A stretch of DNA of 5,845 nt from contig JBEKUO010000494.1 in the NCBI GenBank assembly GCA_049514955.1, positions 1 through 5,845 on the forward strand, read 5' to 3'. A program made the translations under genes and the position numbers. Positions 5,240-5,845 of this stretch are shown here, piece by piece. The DNA comes from Bog-159 sp049514955 (GTDB lineage: Bacteria > Acidobacteriota > Terriglobia > Bryobacterales > Bryobacteraceae). The notes beneath the pieces were generated by a model. The model saw only the letters and a list, made by a program, of their open reading frames with translations. It did no database searches and had not been told where the DNA came from. Each line of letters starts with the position of its first letter. Position 1 is the first letter of the stretch.

Positions 5240-5285
5240 AGATAAGAGCGTCTCGCCATTGCTGTCCTGGTCGGCGGAGGCGGAG

Positions 5286-5845
5286 CACGAGCGCTCGTCC
5301 GTTTGCATAACCACCAGCCGGTTGAAGCGGTTATGAATCGTGGCGCTGCGTTTTTCCGGGGCCGTCGTCCCAAGCTCGAGGGGTCCTCCGAAATCGCGGC
5401 GGACGTAATACAGAGGGTTCAGTACGCGGTAGTTGACGCGGTCTTTGTCGTGTGAGTTGTCCAGGTGGGGATTGAGATACTGCCCCTGAGTCATGAGACT
5501 GATTCCGCCGGCGTAAAGCTTATCGTCCGGGAGTAACTCGGGGATGCCGGTGATGGAGCCTATGGCGCGCACTACACGGGGGTCCTGGAAAGCATAGATC
5601 GCCTCCTCCAGCAGCGGATCGTACGTCCATCTGGTATCCCACGTATTTCAACTGCCCCGGCGTTCTCTTCGGCACGAGGCGCTCGATCGGAGGGAATGCT
5701 TCGTAAATCGCCCGCGCGTGCTCCCACGGCAGGACGTCCTCCAGCGTGATGCTCGGAAGTCCCTGGCCGCCGAAACTCTGAAGCGGCGCGCTTCTGCTCC
5801 TGGTCGAGCCGTTTCAGTACGAGATCCGCAATCTGCACTCGTGAC
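5286..5845 (-). pseudogene. 2OG-Fe(II) oxygenase, 5' fragment with two frameshifts (5' end may lie outside window)
   Basis: Read on the minus strand, three frames in series give one protein: VQIADLVLKRLDQEQKRA, then SFGGQGLPSITLEDVLPW continuing to QLKYVGYQ, then WTYDPLLEEAIYAFQDPRVV to NRFNRLVVMQTDERS. The frame changes near 5775-5795 and again near 5627-5635, each equal to one extra base. The third segment holds the iron-binding HxD motif in NPHLDNSHDKDR (H codon 5467-5465, D codon 5461-5459) and the LYAGGISLM and RVNYRVLNPLYYV blocks typical of this oxygenase type. A few residues seem missing after LYYV relative to relatives I remember. The gene breaks off after S at 5286; the distal histidine is on the 3' fragment at 3755. 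With two frameshifts and an interruption it should be inactive. The GTG at 5838-5836 is a possible start, but the frame continues to the window edge. The original substrate is unknown; such enzymes hydroxylate protein or sugar-linked targets. Confidence 0.78.

Larger units (their letters stand above)
3756..5285. other. About 1.53-kb DNA segment interrupting the oxygenase gene
   Basis: The two halves of the oxygenase gene end at 5286 and resume at 3755 on the minus strand; joined, they would read DERS-(W)-HSVSKV with only two bases missing. Everything between is foreign to that gene. It contains a methyltransferase of lower GC content (4014 to at least 4865, minus), a converging unrecognised frame (about 3742-4017, plus), and a GC-rich stretch of unclear content (about 4980-5285). 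I found no terminal inverted repeats, no transposase and no clear target-site duplication at the ends, so I do not call it a transposon. It may be an insertion by recombination, a larger element trimmed by deletions, or an assembly chimera. Confidence 0.6.
4980..5285. other. GC-rich stretch without a recognisable gene, upstream of the methyltransferase
   Basis: Several overlapping frames are open here on both strands, as expected for very GC-rich DNA, but all translate into Arg/Pro/Ala-rich sequence without family features. A good Shine-Dalgarno-like AAAGGAGG occurs on the plus strand near 4995-5002, but the frame behind it (to about 5212) is not recognisable. The stretch includes the two hairpin repeats listed separately. 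Confidence 0.45.

Noticed and set aside
3756..5285. Insertion sequence or transposon with terminal inverted repeats
   Set aside because: The two ends compared in inverted orientation do not match, no transposase is seen, and no clear target duplication is found.

Overview
The window reads as GC-rich chromosomal DNA from a soil-type bacterium. I would guess an acidobacterium of the Solibacter kind, because two secreted proteins of the TIGR03118 type, a CopG/PIN toxin-antitoxin pair and a 2OG-Fe(II) oxygenase of a recognisable type occur together. This is inference from remembered family distributions; no rRNA or other taxonomic marker is present.

Layout: (1) 1-473, + strand: the last 20 codons of a CopG-like antitoxin, directly overlapping a PIN-domain (VapC-type) toxin. 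(2) 474-823: mostly non-coding, ending in a near-consensus sigma-70 promoter. (3) 824-2373, + strand: a two-gene unit made of a secreted TIGR03118-type predicted beta-propeller and, 5 nt later, an AhpD/carboxymuconolactone-decarboxylase-like protein. The reading frame of the second gene contains one TGA exactly where the second cysteine of the redox CxxC motif should be. A perfect hairpin follows at the spacing of a bacterial SECIS element, so I annotate it as a CxxU selenoprotein of 185 residues. (4) 2374-3497, + strand: a second TIGR03118-type gene with its own copy of the same promoter; its product carries an extra loop with a CAGCH (haem c-like) motif. (5) 3525-5845, - strand: a 2OG-Fe(II) oxygenase gene cut in two by about 1.53 kb. 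The cut lies immediately before the codon for the distal iron-binding histidine, and the upstream half also has two frameshifts. The intervening DNA (about 3756-5285) holds a class I SAM methyltransferase of lower GC content, an unrecognised converging reading frame, and two copies of a small hairpin repeat.

The most interesting part is 824-3497. A duplicated promoter-plus-beta-propeller unit has a probable redox selenoprotein placed behind the first copy, while the second copy has gained a possible haem or disulfide site. The two promoters are so alike (-35 TTGACT, 17-nt spacer, -10 TATACT, and a TGTAAAAT box 23-24 nt upstream) that the units are probably co-expressed. The 3' part of the window looks like a rearranged, decaying locus.
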